Source: Marivita sp. (GTDB lineage Bacteria > Pseudomonadota > Alphaproteobacteria > Rhodobacterales > Rhodobacteraceae). Taken from it: DNA of 62,055 bases. The notes under the pieces are model-generated. The model had not been told where the DNA came from and made no database searches. It saw only the letters and a program-made list of their open reading frames with translations. The DNA lies in the NCBI RefSeq assembly GCF_020055675.1, contig NZ_JAIPUS010000019.1, positions 1-62,055 of the forward strand, given 5' to 3'. The translations under genes were made by a program, and so were the position numbers. Positions 8,637 through 17,098 of the stretch are shown here, piece after piece. Numbering within the stretch: the first letter of the stretch is position 1; the number at the start of each line of letters is the position of its first letter.

Positions 8637-9080
8637 ATGAGACTGGCCCTGTTGATGATTTTGGCTCTTGCAGCGACCCCTGCTCTGGCACGGGACGCCT
8701 CGCCAGAGCAGCCAAGCTACGAGAAACCGACCTTTGACCGCCCGACGACCACGCGGACCACGCGTGAGCGAGAGGACAGCCCACGAGACCCGGAAAGGGT
8801 CGTTGTCACTCCGAAACCCAAGCCTGTCTCATGCCCCAAGGTGAAATGCGTGACCGACGAGCACGGCAACCGCCGGGCGATGTTCACGGCCGATGTCCAG
8901 CCGGACATGTACTATCTCGGCCGCAACTTCTGCGCCAAGGCGCCAAAGGATGTCGAAGTCACGGCGTGCTGCCTGGAAAAAGAGGACCAGACCTACCAGA
9001 TCCTCTACAACGTGGAGGTCAGCAAGAAGGCGCACTGGAAAGCCAAGCAATTCTGTACCTGCGTGCTCGAACTCGACTGA
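8637..9080 (+). CDS. Cys-rich exported protein of unknown function
   Basis: 147 residues with a clear signal peptide (MRLALLMILALAATPALA). I chose the ATG at 8637 over an upstream one because GAGGGA lies just before it and the signal peptide begins there. A Pro/Thr/Arg-rich linker follows (~20-60), then a compact C-terminal domain. That domain has seven cysteines arranged as C-x4-C, a single C, an adjacent pair and a final CTC, which suggests disulfides or metal binding in the periplasm. I do not recognise the family. It follows the RTX gene on the same strand at ~100 bases. Confidence 0.75.
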   Translation: MRLALLMILALAATPALARDASPEQPSYEKPTFDRPTTTRTTREREDSPRDPERVVVTPKPKPVSCPKVKCVTDEHGNRRAMFTADVQPDMYYLGRNFCAKAPKDVEVTACCLEKEDQTYQILYNVEVSKKAHWKAKQFCTCVLELD

Positions 9081-9305
9081 CCGCCGTCAAATGCAAGTGC
9101 CGCATTCTGGGCCACCTCGTGGCGGTCGCGGTTCATCCACACATGGCACAGCCAAGACACGGGCGCGCGGGCAGAACCTGACCCTCAGTTTCACACCGAA
9201 CGACGTTGCCCGAAATCCGACCCCGGTTCAGCGCTTCCCGCAGGATGCCACACAAAAGGTTGCCAAAAGGTTAACTTGCGTCGCGGGACCGGAACGCCGG
9301 AGTCT

Positions 9306-9527
9306 CTAGTCCTCCGCCTCCGGGTCCATTTGCCCCACACCCTGGAACACGAACTTGAACGGCAGCGCCCAGAGAATGCCGAGGACCAGGAAAACCAGCA
9401 GCTCGACCAGGAACGGGGGCCGGTCGAACAGGCTGATCACGTTCAGACAGACCACGATGTAAACCGGCAGGCCAACCAGCAGGATCACCAGCGACCAGCG
9501 TTTTTTTGCCTTGTGACTCAGCGCCAT
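9306..9527 (-). CDS. DUF2842 family small membrane protein
   Basis: 73 residues starting MALSHKAKKRWSLVILLVG, with two hydrophobic helices (~12-32 and ~42-60) and a conserved LWALPFKFVFQGVGQ ending. This matches the DUF2842 family common in Alphaproteobacteria. The start at 9527 was chosen because it lies 16 bases after the purA stop with a purine-rich AGGGGG ahead of it; an earlier in-frame codon would overlap purA. It is probably the last gene of a purA transcript. Function unknown. Confidence 0.8.
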   Translation of the reverse strand: MALSHKAKKRWSLVILLVGLPVYIVVCLNVISLFDRPPFLVELLVFLVLGILWALPFKFVFQGVGQMDPEAED

Positions 9528-9543
9528 CTGCGCCCCCTTTTCC

Positions 9544-10839
9544 TCAGTCTGCAAACGGGTCGGTGACAAGGATCGTGTCATCCCGCTCCGGTGAGGTAGA
9601 AAGTAGGGCGACCGGGCACTCGATCAATTCCTCGATGCGGCGCACGTATTTGATCGCCTCCGCCGGAAGATCGACCCAGGATCGCGCCCCTTCGGTGGAT
9701 TGCGACCAGCCGGGCACTTCCTCGTAGATCGGTGTGCAGCGGCCCTGCTCCTCCGACGCGGTCGGCAGGTAATCATAGCGTTTGCCATCCAGCTCGTAGC
9801 CGACACATATTTTCAACGTCTCGAACCCGTCCAGCACGTCAAGCTTGGTCAGGGAAATTCCGTTCACCCCGCTCGTGGCGCAGGTCTGGCGCACGAGGCA
9901 GGCATCGAACCACCCGCAGCGCCGCTTGCGCCCCGTTGTGGTCCCGAACTCGTGACCCCGCTCTCCCAACCGCTGCCCATCGGCATCGTCAAGCTCTGTC
10001 GGGAACGGCCCCTCGCCCACGCGGGTGGTGTAAGCCTTGACGATCCCAAGTACATAATCGATTGCGCCAGGCCCAAGGCCGACCCCGGTCGCCGCCTGCC
10101 CCGAAATCACGTTCGACGATGTGACAAAGGGATATGTCCCGAAATCGATGTCCAGCAGCGCCCCCTGTGCGCCTTCGAACAAAATGCGCCGACCTGCTTT
10201 GCGTTTCTCGTTCAGCACCTTCCAGACCGGCGCGGCAAAGGGCAGGATCTGCCCTGCAACCTCGCTCAATTGCGCCAGCAGCGCATCACGGTCCACGGGC
10301 GGAACGCCCAATCCCCGGCGCAGCGGATCGTGATGCTGAAGCGCCCGGTCCACCCGCGCCTCCAAGGTGGCCTGATCCGCCAGATCGGCGACACGCACCG
10401 ATCTGCGGCCCACCTTGTCTTCGTAGGCCGGCCCGATGCCGCGCCCGGTTGTACCGATCTTGGTGCCCTTGCTGGCCGCTTCTTCGCGCGCCCGGTCCAG
10501 TTCACCATGGATCGGCAGGATCAGCGGCGTGTTCTCGGCAATCATCAGGGTTTCGGGTGTGATCTCCACACCCTGCGCGCGGATCGTGTCGATCTCCTGC
10601 AAGAGATGCCAAGGGTCCAGCACAACGCCATTGCCAATCACCGACAGCTTGCCGCCCCGCACGACGCCGGAGGGCAGCGCATGCAGCTTGTAGACCTTGC
10701 CATCGACGACCAAGGTGTGCCCGGCGTTGTGCCCTCCCTGGAAACGGCAGATCACATCCGCCCGTTCCGAGAGCCAGTCCACGATCTTGCCTTTGCCCTC
10801 GTCGCCCCATTGTGCGCCGACTACGACCACATTCGCCAT
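9544..10839 (-). CDS. purA: Adenylosuccinate synthetase
   Basis: A 431-residue enzyme that makes adenylosuccinate from IMP, aspartate and GTP in AMP synthesis. Motifs are canonical: [17 protein letters not shown] with the catalytic Asp at the N-terminus, then GGHNAGHT, then the [13 protein letters not shown] block near 130, [20 protein letters not shown] near 225, and the GTP-binding end [10 protein letters not shown]. The start is set at MANVVVVG because upstream residues are not family-like. Length is normal. Confidence 0.96.
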   Translation of the reverse strand: MANVVVVGAQWGDEGKGKIVDWLSERADVICRFQGGHNAGHTLVVDGKVYKLHALPSGVVRGGKLSVIGNGVVLDPWHLLQEIDTIRAQGVEITPETLMIAENTPLILPIHGELDRAREEAASKGTKIGTTGRGIGPAYEDKVGRRSVRVADLADQATLEARVDRALQHHDPLRRGLGVPPVDRDALLAQLSEVAGQILPFAAPVWKVLNEKRKAGRRILFEGAQGALLDIDFGTYPFVTSSNVISGQAATGVGLGPGAIDYVLGIVKAYTTRVGEGPFPTELDDADGQRLGERGHEFGTTTGRKRRCGWFDACLVRQTCATSGVNGISLTKLDVLDGFETLKICVGYELDGKRYDYLPTASEEQGRCTPIYEEVPGWSQSTEGARSWVDLPAEAIKYVRRIEELIECPVALLSTSPERDDTILVTDPFAD

Positions 10840-11131
10840 GTCTCGAAACCCCTGCCTGCATTCCATCCATCAAACCCGCGCCCGTATAGTGCGCATTCCG
10901 AACAGGGGGAACCGGTTTTCCACCGTTTTTCAGATGGGACGCCCGCAATGCGGAAGATGTCCGACAGAACGGGCTTCTGCAAAGCGGCCCCACCGAAACC
11001 CCGGTGCAGCACAACACGCCAGACGCTTGACGCGCAAGACAGGTCGGAGCGCATCGTGATCCATCAACACAAACGCGTTTCGGGGACTGCATGACCGAGG
11101 GTCAGGAGGCACGACCACGCAGGCCGTCGCC

Positions 11132-11905
11132 TCACTCTGCGTCGTAGGTCCAGCGATAGGCAGGGGGCGTTGGCCCCTTGTTGCGGCCGCCCTGCTGGGT
11201 TTGTTCCCATGCATGGGCGAGGATCCCGACCGACCGTGAGAGACCAAAGAAACCGCGCGCCAGGGGCGCCGGACATCCGAGTTCGGCATAGATCACGGCG
11301 GTTGCGCCGTCGATGTTCATCGGGACCGGTTTGCCGCGTTCGGTCGCGATATGAGCCTCGATGGCGCGGCCCACGGTCGCGTAGGCGCCGCTGACGGCTC
11401 CGGTTTCGGCGGCGTCGTCGACGAGGCCGAGCAGACGGGGCGCGCGAGGGTCCACCGGTTTGTGAAAGCGGTGGCCGAATCCGGGGATATAGGGACCGTT
11501 GTCGCGGCGCCAGTCGGTCAGGACAGCGCCAAGGTTTTCCGGGCCCGCGGCAACAGCGGCCTGGTAGAGTTCAAGCGCCTGTTCACCGGCACCGCCATGC
11601 ACATCGCCCAGCATGTTGAGCCCGGTCGCCATGGCGGATTGCAAACCGATCCCGCAGGTTGCGGCCATGCGGGCAGCGGCGATGGACGGGGCTTGCGGTC
11701 CATGATCGACGGCGGCCACGAGAGCCGCCTCGAAGAGGGTCTCGCGCGGGCCGTCGATCTCGTCGCCGACAACCATGAGCCAGATCATGCGGGCAAACCC
11801 CGTGGTGCCGATCAGATCCTGCACCGGACGGCCGCGCAGCTCGATGCGGCCAGGTTCCATATCGATGATGCGGGTGCGCCACCAGTCTTTCACGTCATCC
11901 GTCAT
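11132..11905 (-). CDS. Citryl-CoA lyase, citrate-synthase fold
   Basis: 257 residues, shorter than true citrate synthase (~430). The catalytic triad positions of that fold are kept: H103 in DVHGGAGE, H145 in PGFGHRFHKPVDPR, and D199 in NIDGATAV. Such short proteins are usually called citryl-CoA lyases, cleaving citryl-CoA to acetyl-CoA and oxaloacetate; that function is inferred. It overlaps the CoA-transferase stop by four bases (ATGA) and is the last gene of the tct operon. Together they suggest that the imported acid is activated to a CoA thioester and then split. It could equally act on a related acyl-CoA such as a methylated citrate. Confidence 0.75.
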   Translation of the reverse strand: MTDDVKDWWRTRIIDMEPGRIELRGRPVQDLIGTTGFARMIWLMVVGDEIDGPRETLFEAALVAAVDHGPQAPSIAAARMAATCGIGLQSAMATGLNMLGDVHGGAGEQALELYQAAVAAGPENLGAVLTDWRRDNGPYIPGFGHRFHKPVDPRAPRLLGLVDDAAETGAVSGAYATVGRAIEAHIATERGKPVPMNIDGATAVIYAELGCPAPLARGFFGLSRSVGILAHAWEQTQQGGRNKGPTPPAYRWTYDAE

Positions 11906-13107
11906 GTCACGCCTTCATTTTGCATTTCGGTTATGTCCGCAGCGGAATAGCCCAAGGCGCCCAGGATATCCTCGGAATTCGCCCCGAGCGCGGGCGGCGG
12001 GCTGTCCACCGCCGGTCGCGTGCCGTCGAACATGGCGCCGATCCGCATCAAGTCGAACGCCCGGTCAACACCCGGCGCGTCCTCGAACCGGGCCAGAAGG
12101 CCACGATCCGCGATCTGCGGATGGCCAAGGATCTCCGGCACCGTCATCACCGCGCCTGCGGGGACGCCGATCCCGTTCAACTCGCGCGACCAGTCACGGG
12201 CGGGACGTTTTGTCAGAACGGTTTCCAGTTCGGCTTTCAGGCGCAGGCGGTTGGCCTTGCGGTCTTCGCGCGTGGCGAAATCCGGATGTTCCAGCAGGTC
12301 CGGTCTTTCCAGGTGTCGGGCCAGCAGATCCCACTGCTCGTCTTTATTGGCGGCGATGTTGATCAGGCCATCGGCGCATTGAAACGTGCCAGAGGGTGCC
12401 GAGGTCGGGTTTTCATTGCCCTGCGGTGTCGGGGCGACGCCGCCGACCAGGTGGTTCGAAACCACCCAGCCCATCGTGGCCAGCACGCTGTCGAGCATGG
12501 AGATATCGATGAACGTGCCCCGATCTGGCGCGTTCAGGGCGGCGGTAATCGCCATGGCGGCCGTCAGGCCACCAACCGTATCGGCCAGGGGGTAGCCGAC
12601 ACGCAGCGGCGCGCTGTCTGCATCGCCAGTGACGGACATCACACCGGACAGGCCCTGGATGATCTGGTCATAGGCCGGTCGGTCGGCCCATGGGCCGTCC
12701 TGTCCAAATCCGGAAATCGCGCAGTAGATGAGGGAGGGGTTCCGGGTCTTGAGGCTGTCGAACCCAAGGCCCAGCCGGTCCATGACACCGGGCCTGAAGT
12801 TTTCGACCAGCACATCGGAGGCCGCCACGAGACGCGTCAGGGCCTGCTTGCCGCGCGGGTCCTTTAGGTTCAGCGTCAGGGATTTCTTGCCCGGGTTCTG
12901 GGCAAGAAACGAGATGCCCATCCCCTTGGCAGACAGCTCGGCATCAGCCCCGAGATTTCGGGCCAGGTCGCCGCGCGCGACCGCTTCGACCTTGATCACC
13001 TCTGCCCCCAGATGCGCCAGTTGATGACAGGCGAACGGGCCGGCGAGAACATTGGTCAGGTCGAGAACACGGATACCGCTGAGCGGTTTGGTCATGGGCT
13101 GTGACAT
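11902..13107 (-). CDS. Class III (CaiB/BaiF) CoA-transferase
   Basis: About 401 residues. The N-terminal half opens with KPLSGIRVLDLTNVLAGPF and includes KVEAVARGD and LNLKDPRGK. The catalytic aspartate region of the family fits FRPGVMDRLGLG and the QDGPWADRPAYDQIIQG segment that follows. Three starts are possible (GTG 13125, ATG 13107, ATG 13095) and none has a good ribosome binding site; homologues usually begin close to MTKPLSG. It sits 90 bases downstream of tctA and overlaps the lyase gene. Its likely role is to move CoA onto the imported di- or tricarboxylate. Confidence 0.85.
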   Translation of the reverse strand: MSQPMTKPLSGIRVLDLTNVLAGPFACHQLAHLGAEVIKVEAVARGDLARNLGADAELSAKGMGISFLAQNPGKKSLTLNLKDPRGKQALTRLVAASDVLVENFRPGVMDRLGLGFDSLKTRNPSLIYCAISGFGQDGPWADRPAYDQIIQGLSGVMSVTGDADSAPLRVGYPLADTVGGLTAAMAITAALNAPDRGTFIDISMLDSVLATMGWVVSNHLVGGVAPTPQGNENPTSAPSGTFQCADGLINIAANKDEQWDLLARHLERPDLLEHPDFATREDRKANRLRLKAELETVLTKRPARDWSRELNGIGVPAGAVMTVPEILGHPQIADRGLLARFEDAPGVDRAFDLMRIGAMFDGTRPAVDSPPPALGANSEDILGALGYSAADITEMQNEGVT

Positions 13108-13197
13108 GTGGTTCACTTCGGTCACGGCCGCACAAGGCGGCCCGTTTTGGCATCGCCCGGCGGGCGCGCCGCCGGGCCGGGTCTCGATCTGGCGGCA

Positions 13198-14718
13198 TCA
13201 ATCGCCATCCGCCACACCTTTGGCGCGGGCCTTTGCCCTGCGGGCGCGATAGCTGGGCAAGACGATGAGGATCGCCGCCAGCACCAGCAGACCCAGGGTC
13301 ATCGGACGCTCCCAGATAAAGTCCATCCCGCGATAAAGCTGCATCGACCGGGCGAAATTGTCTTCAAGCATCCGGCCGAGGATGAAGCCGATCAGGAGCG
13401 GCGCCAGCGGGTAATCGGCAAAGCGGAAGATCGACGCCAAGACACCCAACCCGACCAGCATCAGCAGCTCTGTCGCGTTGTTCTGCCCGATATACGCCCC
13501 CATCAAGGTGAAGAACAGGATGAACGGGATCAGGTAATTGCGCGGGATCGCGAGGATCTTGGCGATATAGGGGATCAGCGGAAGGTTGAGGATCAGCAGC
13601 ACGAAGTTCCCGATGAACATCGAGATGATGACCGCCCAGAAGACCTCTGGCGTGTCGGTCATCAGCCGCGGTCCCGGTGTCACGTTCAACGCGATCAAAG
13701 CCCCCAGCAGGATCGCCGTGGTCCCCGATCCGGGGATTCCGAGCGTCAGGAGCGGGACGAATGAGCCCGTGCACGCCGCGTTGTTGGCGGTTTCCGGCGC
13801 GGCCAGCCCCTTGACCGATCCATGGCCGAACTCGGCCTGGTCCTCACCTTTGGCGATGTTGCGCTCCACCGCGTAGCCCAGGAAGGAGGCGAGTGTTGCG
13901 CCCGCGCCGGGCAGCACGCCGACGAAAAACCCCTGCACCGACTGGCGGCCGATCACGGGGAGCATGGCCCTGCCTTCGGCACGCGAAAAGCGCAGCCCCG
14001 TGATCTTGTTCGGTCCCCCGTCGCCGCCGGAACCACGCGCCGGGTTCAGCACAAGGAACAGGGCTTCGGGCAGCGCGAACATCGCCATGGCCAGCGTGAT
14101 AAAGGAAATCCCGGATTGCAGGTCCATCATCCCCAGCGTGAAACGCGGCATGTTGAACAGCGCGCCTTCGCCCACCGTGGCGAGAATCAGGCCCAGCACG
14201 GTCATCATCAGCGCCTTTGCGACCTGGCCGGTCCCGGCAAAGGCCGCGATCGCCGAGAGCCCCACAACCATCAGCGCGAAATATTCCGCCGAGTGAAACA
14301 GCAGCGCCAGCGAGCTCAGCGCCGGAGCAAAGATCATCAGAAGGATCACGCCCATCATGCCGCCTGCGAAGCTTGACACTGCGGCAATCGTCAGCGCCTT
14401 GCCCGCCTGCCCCTTGCGCGCCATGGGATAGCCGTCGAAGGACGAGGCCACCGTTCCCGCGACGCCCGGTGCGTTCAGCAGGATCGACGAGGTCGAGCCG
14501 CCGAAAATGGCGCCATAATAGACACCGGCCAGCAGGATCAGCGCCGCCGCCGGATCGCCCAGCGTGATCGCGATCGGGATCATGATGGCGATGATCGACA
14601 TCGGCCCTAGCCCGGGCAACATGCCAATGAAGGTGCCGATAAGGCAGCCGGCGACCACCAGCAGCAGGTTCTTGATCGAGAATGCGGCCTCAAGGCCGAT
14701 CAGGATACCTTCGAGCAT
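13198..14718 (-). CDS. tctA: Tripartite tricarboxylate transporter, large membrane subunit TctA
   Basis: 506 residues with about twelve hydrophobic helices. It contains the TctA signature GMLPGLGPMSIIAIMIPI near residue 33 and the second half-repeat GVLPGAGATLASFLGYAVE near 275, both ligand-path motifs of the family. The C-terminal ~30 residues are basic and cytoplasmic. It works with TctB and the periplasmic TctC to take up citrate-like acids using an ion gradient. The start is three bases after the tctB stop. Confidence 0.92.
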   Translation of the reverse strand: MLEGILIGLEAAFSIKNLLLVVAGCLIGTFIGMLPGLGPMSIIAIMIPIAITLGDPAAALILLAGVYYGAIFGGSTSSILLNAPGVAGTVASSFDGYPMARKGQAGKALTIAAVSSFAGGMMGVILLMIFAPALSSLALLFHSAEYFALMVVGLSAIAAFAGTGQVAKALMMTVLGLILATVGEGALFNMPRFTLGMMDLQSGISFITLAMAMFALPEALFLVLNPARGSGGDGGPNKITGLRFSRAEGRAMLPVIGRQSVQGFFVGVLPGAGATLASFLGYAVERNIAKGEDQAEFGHGSVKGLAAPETANNAACTGSFVPLLTLGIPGSGTTAILLGALIALNVTPGPRLMTDTPEVFWAVIISMFIGNFVLLILNLPLIPYIAKILAIPRNYLIPFILFFTLMGAYIGQNNATELLMLVGLGVLASIFRFADYPLAPLLIGFILGRMLEDNFARSMQLYRGMDFIWERPMTLGLLVLAAILIVLPSYRARRAKARAKGVADGD

Positions 14719-14721
14719 GGC

Positions 14722-15216
14722 TCAATTCCCCAGGAAAAATGGAAAGGGCCGCAGGAAAATACCCAGGACCTGTTGCACGAGATACCAGACACACAACGCG
14801 GCCAGCAGCGACACCGGTACCATGATGTGGACCTTGCGCTCGCCCAGGATCGCGCTGCCGGCGATCAGGAAAAGCGTTGTCGCAATGAGAAAGCCGGCAG
14901 GCCGAAGCAGCAGCGCATAGGCCACCATCAAGCCCAGCAGCGCCAGCGCCTGGCCCAGCTTGTATTCGTGCAGGCGACGATAGTTGATTTCCGTTGCAGA
15001 GGGCTCTTTTCCGGCTTCGGGCTTTTCCAGCCCGAGCAATACGACCAGCCCGACGAGGATACCCAGCACGGCAAGAACCTTGGGAAAGGTCGATGGCCAG
15101 ACAGGGTTCCTCTGCATGAAGGGTGGCACGTCCTGGTCCATGGTGAAAAAGGCCATGTAGCCGTAGGCGCAGCAGAAAACGATGAAGATCAGCGCGATCC
15201 AGCGATCCAGCGCCAT
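14722..15216 (-). CDS. tctB: Tripartite tricarboxylate transporter, small membrane subunit TctB
   Basis: 164 residues with four hydrophobic helices, as expected for TctB. There is a charged loop between helices two and three (KPEAGKEPSATEINYRR), then ALALLGLMVAYALLLRPAGF and a final helix ending LRPFPFFLGN. Two ATGs lie six bases apart (15222 and 15216); the second is better spaced from the GGGAGGGA ribosome binding site. Tightly linked to tctA. Confidence 0.88.
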   Translation of the reverse strand: MALDRWIALIFIVFCCAYGYMAFFTMDQDVPPFMQRNPVWPSTFPKVLAVLGILVGLVVLLGLEKPEAGKEPSATEINYRRLHEYKLGQALALLGLMVAYALLLRPAGFLIATTLFLIAGSAILGERKVHIMVPVSLLAALCVWYLVQQVLGIFLRPFPFFLGN

Positions 15217-15243
15217 TGCCATTCCCTCCCGATGAATGATCCG

Positions 15244-15305
15244 TCCCGGGTGACACCGCCCGGGATCGGGCGATGTCCTTGATGTGGCTCCGGCGCGGGC
15301 GCCGG
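15244..15305 (-). other. Two hairpins between tctC and tctB
   Basis: The tctC-tctB gap holds two small inverted repeats: TCCCGGG (15244-15250) with CCCGGGA (15259-15265), and CCGGCG (15290-15295) with CGCCGG (15300-15305). They have no T run, so they fit partial termination or protection of the tctC message, giving more binding protein than permease. This is inference from position. Confidence 0.45.
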
Positions 15306-15323
15306 GGTCGGCGGGGCGATCCC

Positions 15324-16307
15324 TTAGAGAAAGCCCAGTTCCGTCATCAGATCACCGATCTCCTTTTCCTGGTTTTCCAGGAAGGTGCGGAAGTCGTCGC
15401 CGGGGTTGAAGATGTTGACCCAGCCATTGCGGGCGCGCACGGTTTCCCATGCGTCGGTCTCGTACATGGCCTCCAGGGCCGAGATGTACTCCGCCACCTT
15501 CTCGTCGGAGGTGCCCGGTGCCGCGAAGAAGCCGCGCCAGTTCACGAAGGAGGTGTCGATCCCCTGCTCCATGAAGGTCGGTGCGCTGTCATAGGCCGGG
15601 ACACGCTCTTCGGCGGTGACACCAAGGATGCGCACTTCGCCTTGTTCGGCCAGTGCAATCGCTTCGGAGAACCCTGTCGACAGGGCGTCGATCTCGCCCG
15701 ACAACATGCCGGCCATGGCCTTGCCACCCGCGTCGTAGGGAATGTAATTGAGGTCGGTCGGCGCTTCTCCGGCCGCCTTCATCAACATCGCGGCCACCAG
15801 GTGGTCCATGCCGCCGGGAACCGATCCGCCACCAACGGCGAAATCCGGGCCCTGTTCGCTGTAGGCGGCCAGCAAGCCGTCCATGTCTTCGATGTCGCTG
15901 TCCGCCGGCACCACGAGCGCGGCATAGTCCCCGATCGTTCCCGCCACCAGCGTCAGGTCGCGGAAGCTCTGCGGGAACACGCCGGTGAGCGACCGGATCA
16001 CGATCGGCGTGGAGTTCACCATCAGCGTGTTGTCGAGGCTCTCGGCGTTTTCGATCATGTAGCCGATCGCCTTGCCGCCACCACCGCCGGACATGTTCTC
16101 ATAACTGGCCGAGCCGACAAGACCGGAATTGGTCAAGGCCTCACCGGTGCCGCGCGCCGTGCCGTCCCAGCCGCCGCCGGCGCCACCGGGAATGACGAAG
16201 TGCAGTTCCTCAAGGACCGTGTGTCCCCCGGCCTGCACAGAGCCGGACAGGGCCAGCGTGGCGGCCGCAGCGGCCATCACGACCCGGCGGGTCATGTTGA
16301 TATTCAT
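15324..16307 (-). CDS. tctC: Tripartite tricarboxylate transporter, substrate-binding protein TctC
   Basis: 327 residues: a signal peptide (MNINMTRRVVMAAAAATLAL to about residue 26) and then a mature Bug/TctC-type binding protein. It contains FVIPGGAGGGWDGTARG, which matches the family's carboxylate-binding loop, and SYENMSGGGGGKAIGYM. The start at 16307 is set by a strong GGAGGAATACAAG ribosome site and the signal peptide. It delivers the acid to TctAB and is the first gene of the five-gene operon. A divergent regulator gene starts 128 bases away. Confidence 0.92.
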   Translation of the reverse strand: MNINMTRRVVMAAAAATLALSGSVQAGGHTVLEELHFVIPGGAGGGWDGTARGTGEALTNSGLVGSASYENMSGGGGGKAIGYMIENAESLDNTLMVNSTPIVIRSLTGVFPQSFRDLTLVAGTIGDYAALVVPADSDIEDMDGLLAAYSEQGPDFAVGGGSVPGGMDHLVAAMLMKAAGEAPTDLNYIPYDAGGKAMAGMLSGEIDALSTGFSEAIALAEQGEVRILGVTAEERVPAYDSAPTFMEQGIDTSFVNWRGFFAAPGTSDEKVAEYISALEAMYETDAWETVRARNGWVNIFNPGDDFRTFLENQEKEIGDLMTELGFL

Positions 16308-16435
16308 CTTGTATTCCTCCCGTTTGACAGGCGAAGCTGTTACGCCCATATTTCGTTGTCATCATAGAAAACTGACATGAGCCTGACACGCAATGGCACA
16401 AATTGCCGGAAGTGGCAGAAGGAGGGGTCCGCACC

Positions 16436-17098
16436 GTGCGGTATCTGCTGGTCGAGGACAACGCCGAACTGGCCGACAGCGTGGTGAAACGGCTGGCGAT
16501 GGACGGTCATGCTGTGGATCATGCCCTCACGCTTGCCGATGCCGATGCCTGCCTGCGCACGGCGCGTTATGACCTGATCCTGCTGGACGTGATGCTGCCC
16601 GATGGCGACGGGCGCGATTTTCTGGCCCGGAGCCGCGCGCAGATCGAAACGCCGGTGATCGTCCTGACCGCCCGCGCCCAGGTGTCCGACCGCGTTGGCG
16701 CGTTGAATCAGGGGGCCGATGACTACATCACCAAGCCGTTCGATTTTTCCGAACTCGAGGCTCGGGTGCGCGCGGTGCTGCGCCGCAGGGGCGGATCGGC
16801 CCGCAACGAGATCACGCTGGGCACCGCGCTTTTTGATCCGATGTCGGGCAACCTGCGCCTGGGCGAGGATAACGTCGCGCTGCGCAATCGCGAAACGCGG
16901 TTGCTTGAGGTGTTTGCCCGCCATCCCGGACAGACCTTTTCCAAGGGGCAGCTTCTGGATCGGCTGTTTTCCTTCGACGCCGATGTGACGGAAAACGCGA
17001 TCGAGGTCTATGTCGGTCGCCTCCGCCGCCAGATCGGACCGCTCGGTCTCAGGATCGAGACGGTGCGCGGGCTTGGATACCGGCTGGAGACGGAATGA
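16436..17098 (+). CDS. tctD: OmpR-family response regulator (TctD-like)
   Basis: 220 residues. The receiver domain has the acidic pocket in LLVEDNAEL, phosphoacceptor D51 in LILLDVMLPDGDGRDF and K100 in DDYITKPFDF. A winged-helix domain ends VYVGRLRRQIGPLGLRIETVRGLGYRL. I chose the GTG at 16436 because GGAGGGG sits at good distance and the receiver begins there; an upstream TTG gives a non-family extension. It overlaps the kinase by ATGA. Divergent from tctC, it most likely activates the transporter operon, as TctD does for citrate uptake. Confidence 0.88.
   Translation: MRYLLVEDNAELADSVVKRLAMDGHAVDHALTLADADACLRTARYDLILLDVMLPDGDGRDFLARSRAQIETPVIVLTARAQVSDRVGALNQGADDYITKPFDFSELEARVRAVLRRRGGSARNEITLGTALFDPMSGNLRLGEDNVALRNRETRLLEVFARHPGQTFSKGQLLDRLFSFDADVTENAIEVYVGRLRRQIGPLGLRIETVRGLGYRLETE

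Noticed and set aside
9700-11094. Long plus-strand frame opposite purA
   Set aside because: Shadow of purA; the minus strand has the complete adenylosuccinate synthetase motif set.
10840-11131. Possible tRNA or small RNA between purA and the citryl-CoA lyase gene
   Set aside because: No TTCRA-type T-loop or cloverleaf pairing was found by eye; the stretch appears to be a plain intergenic region.
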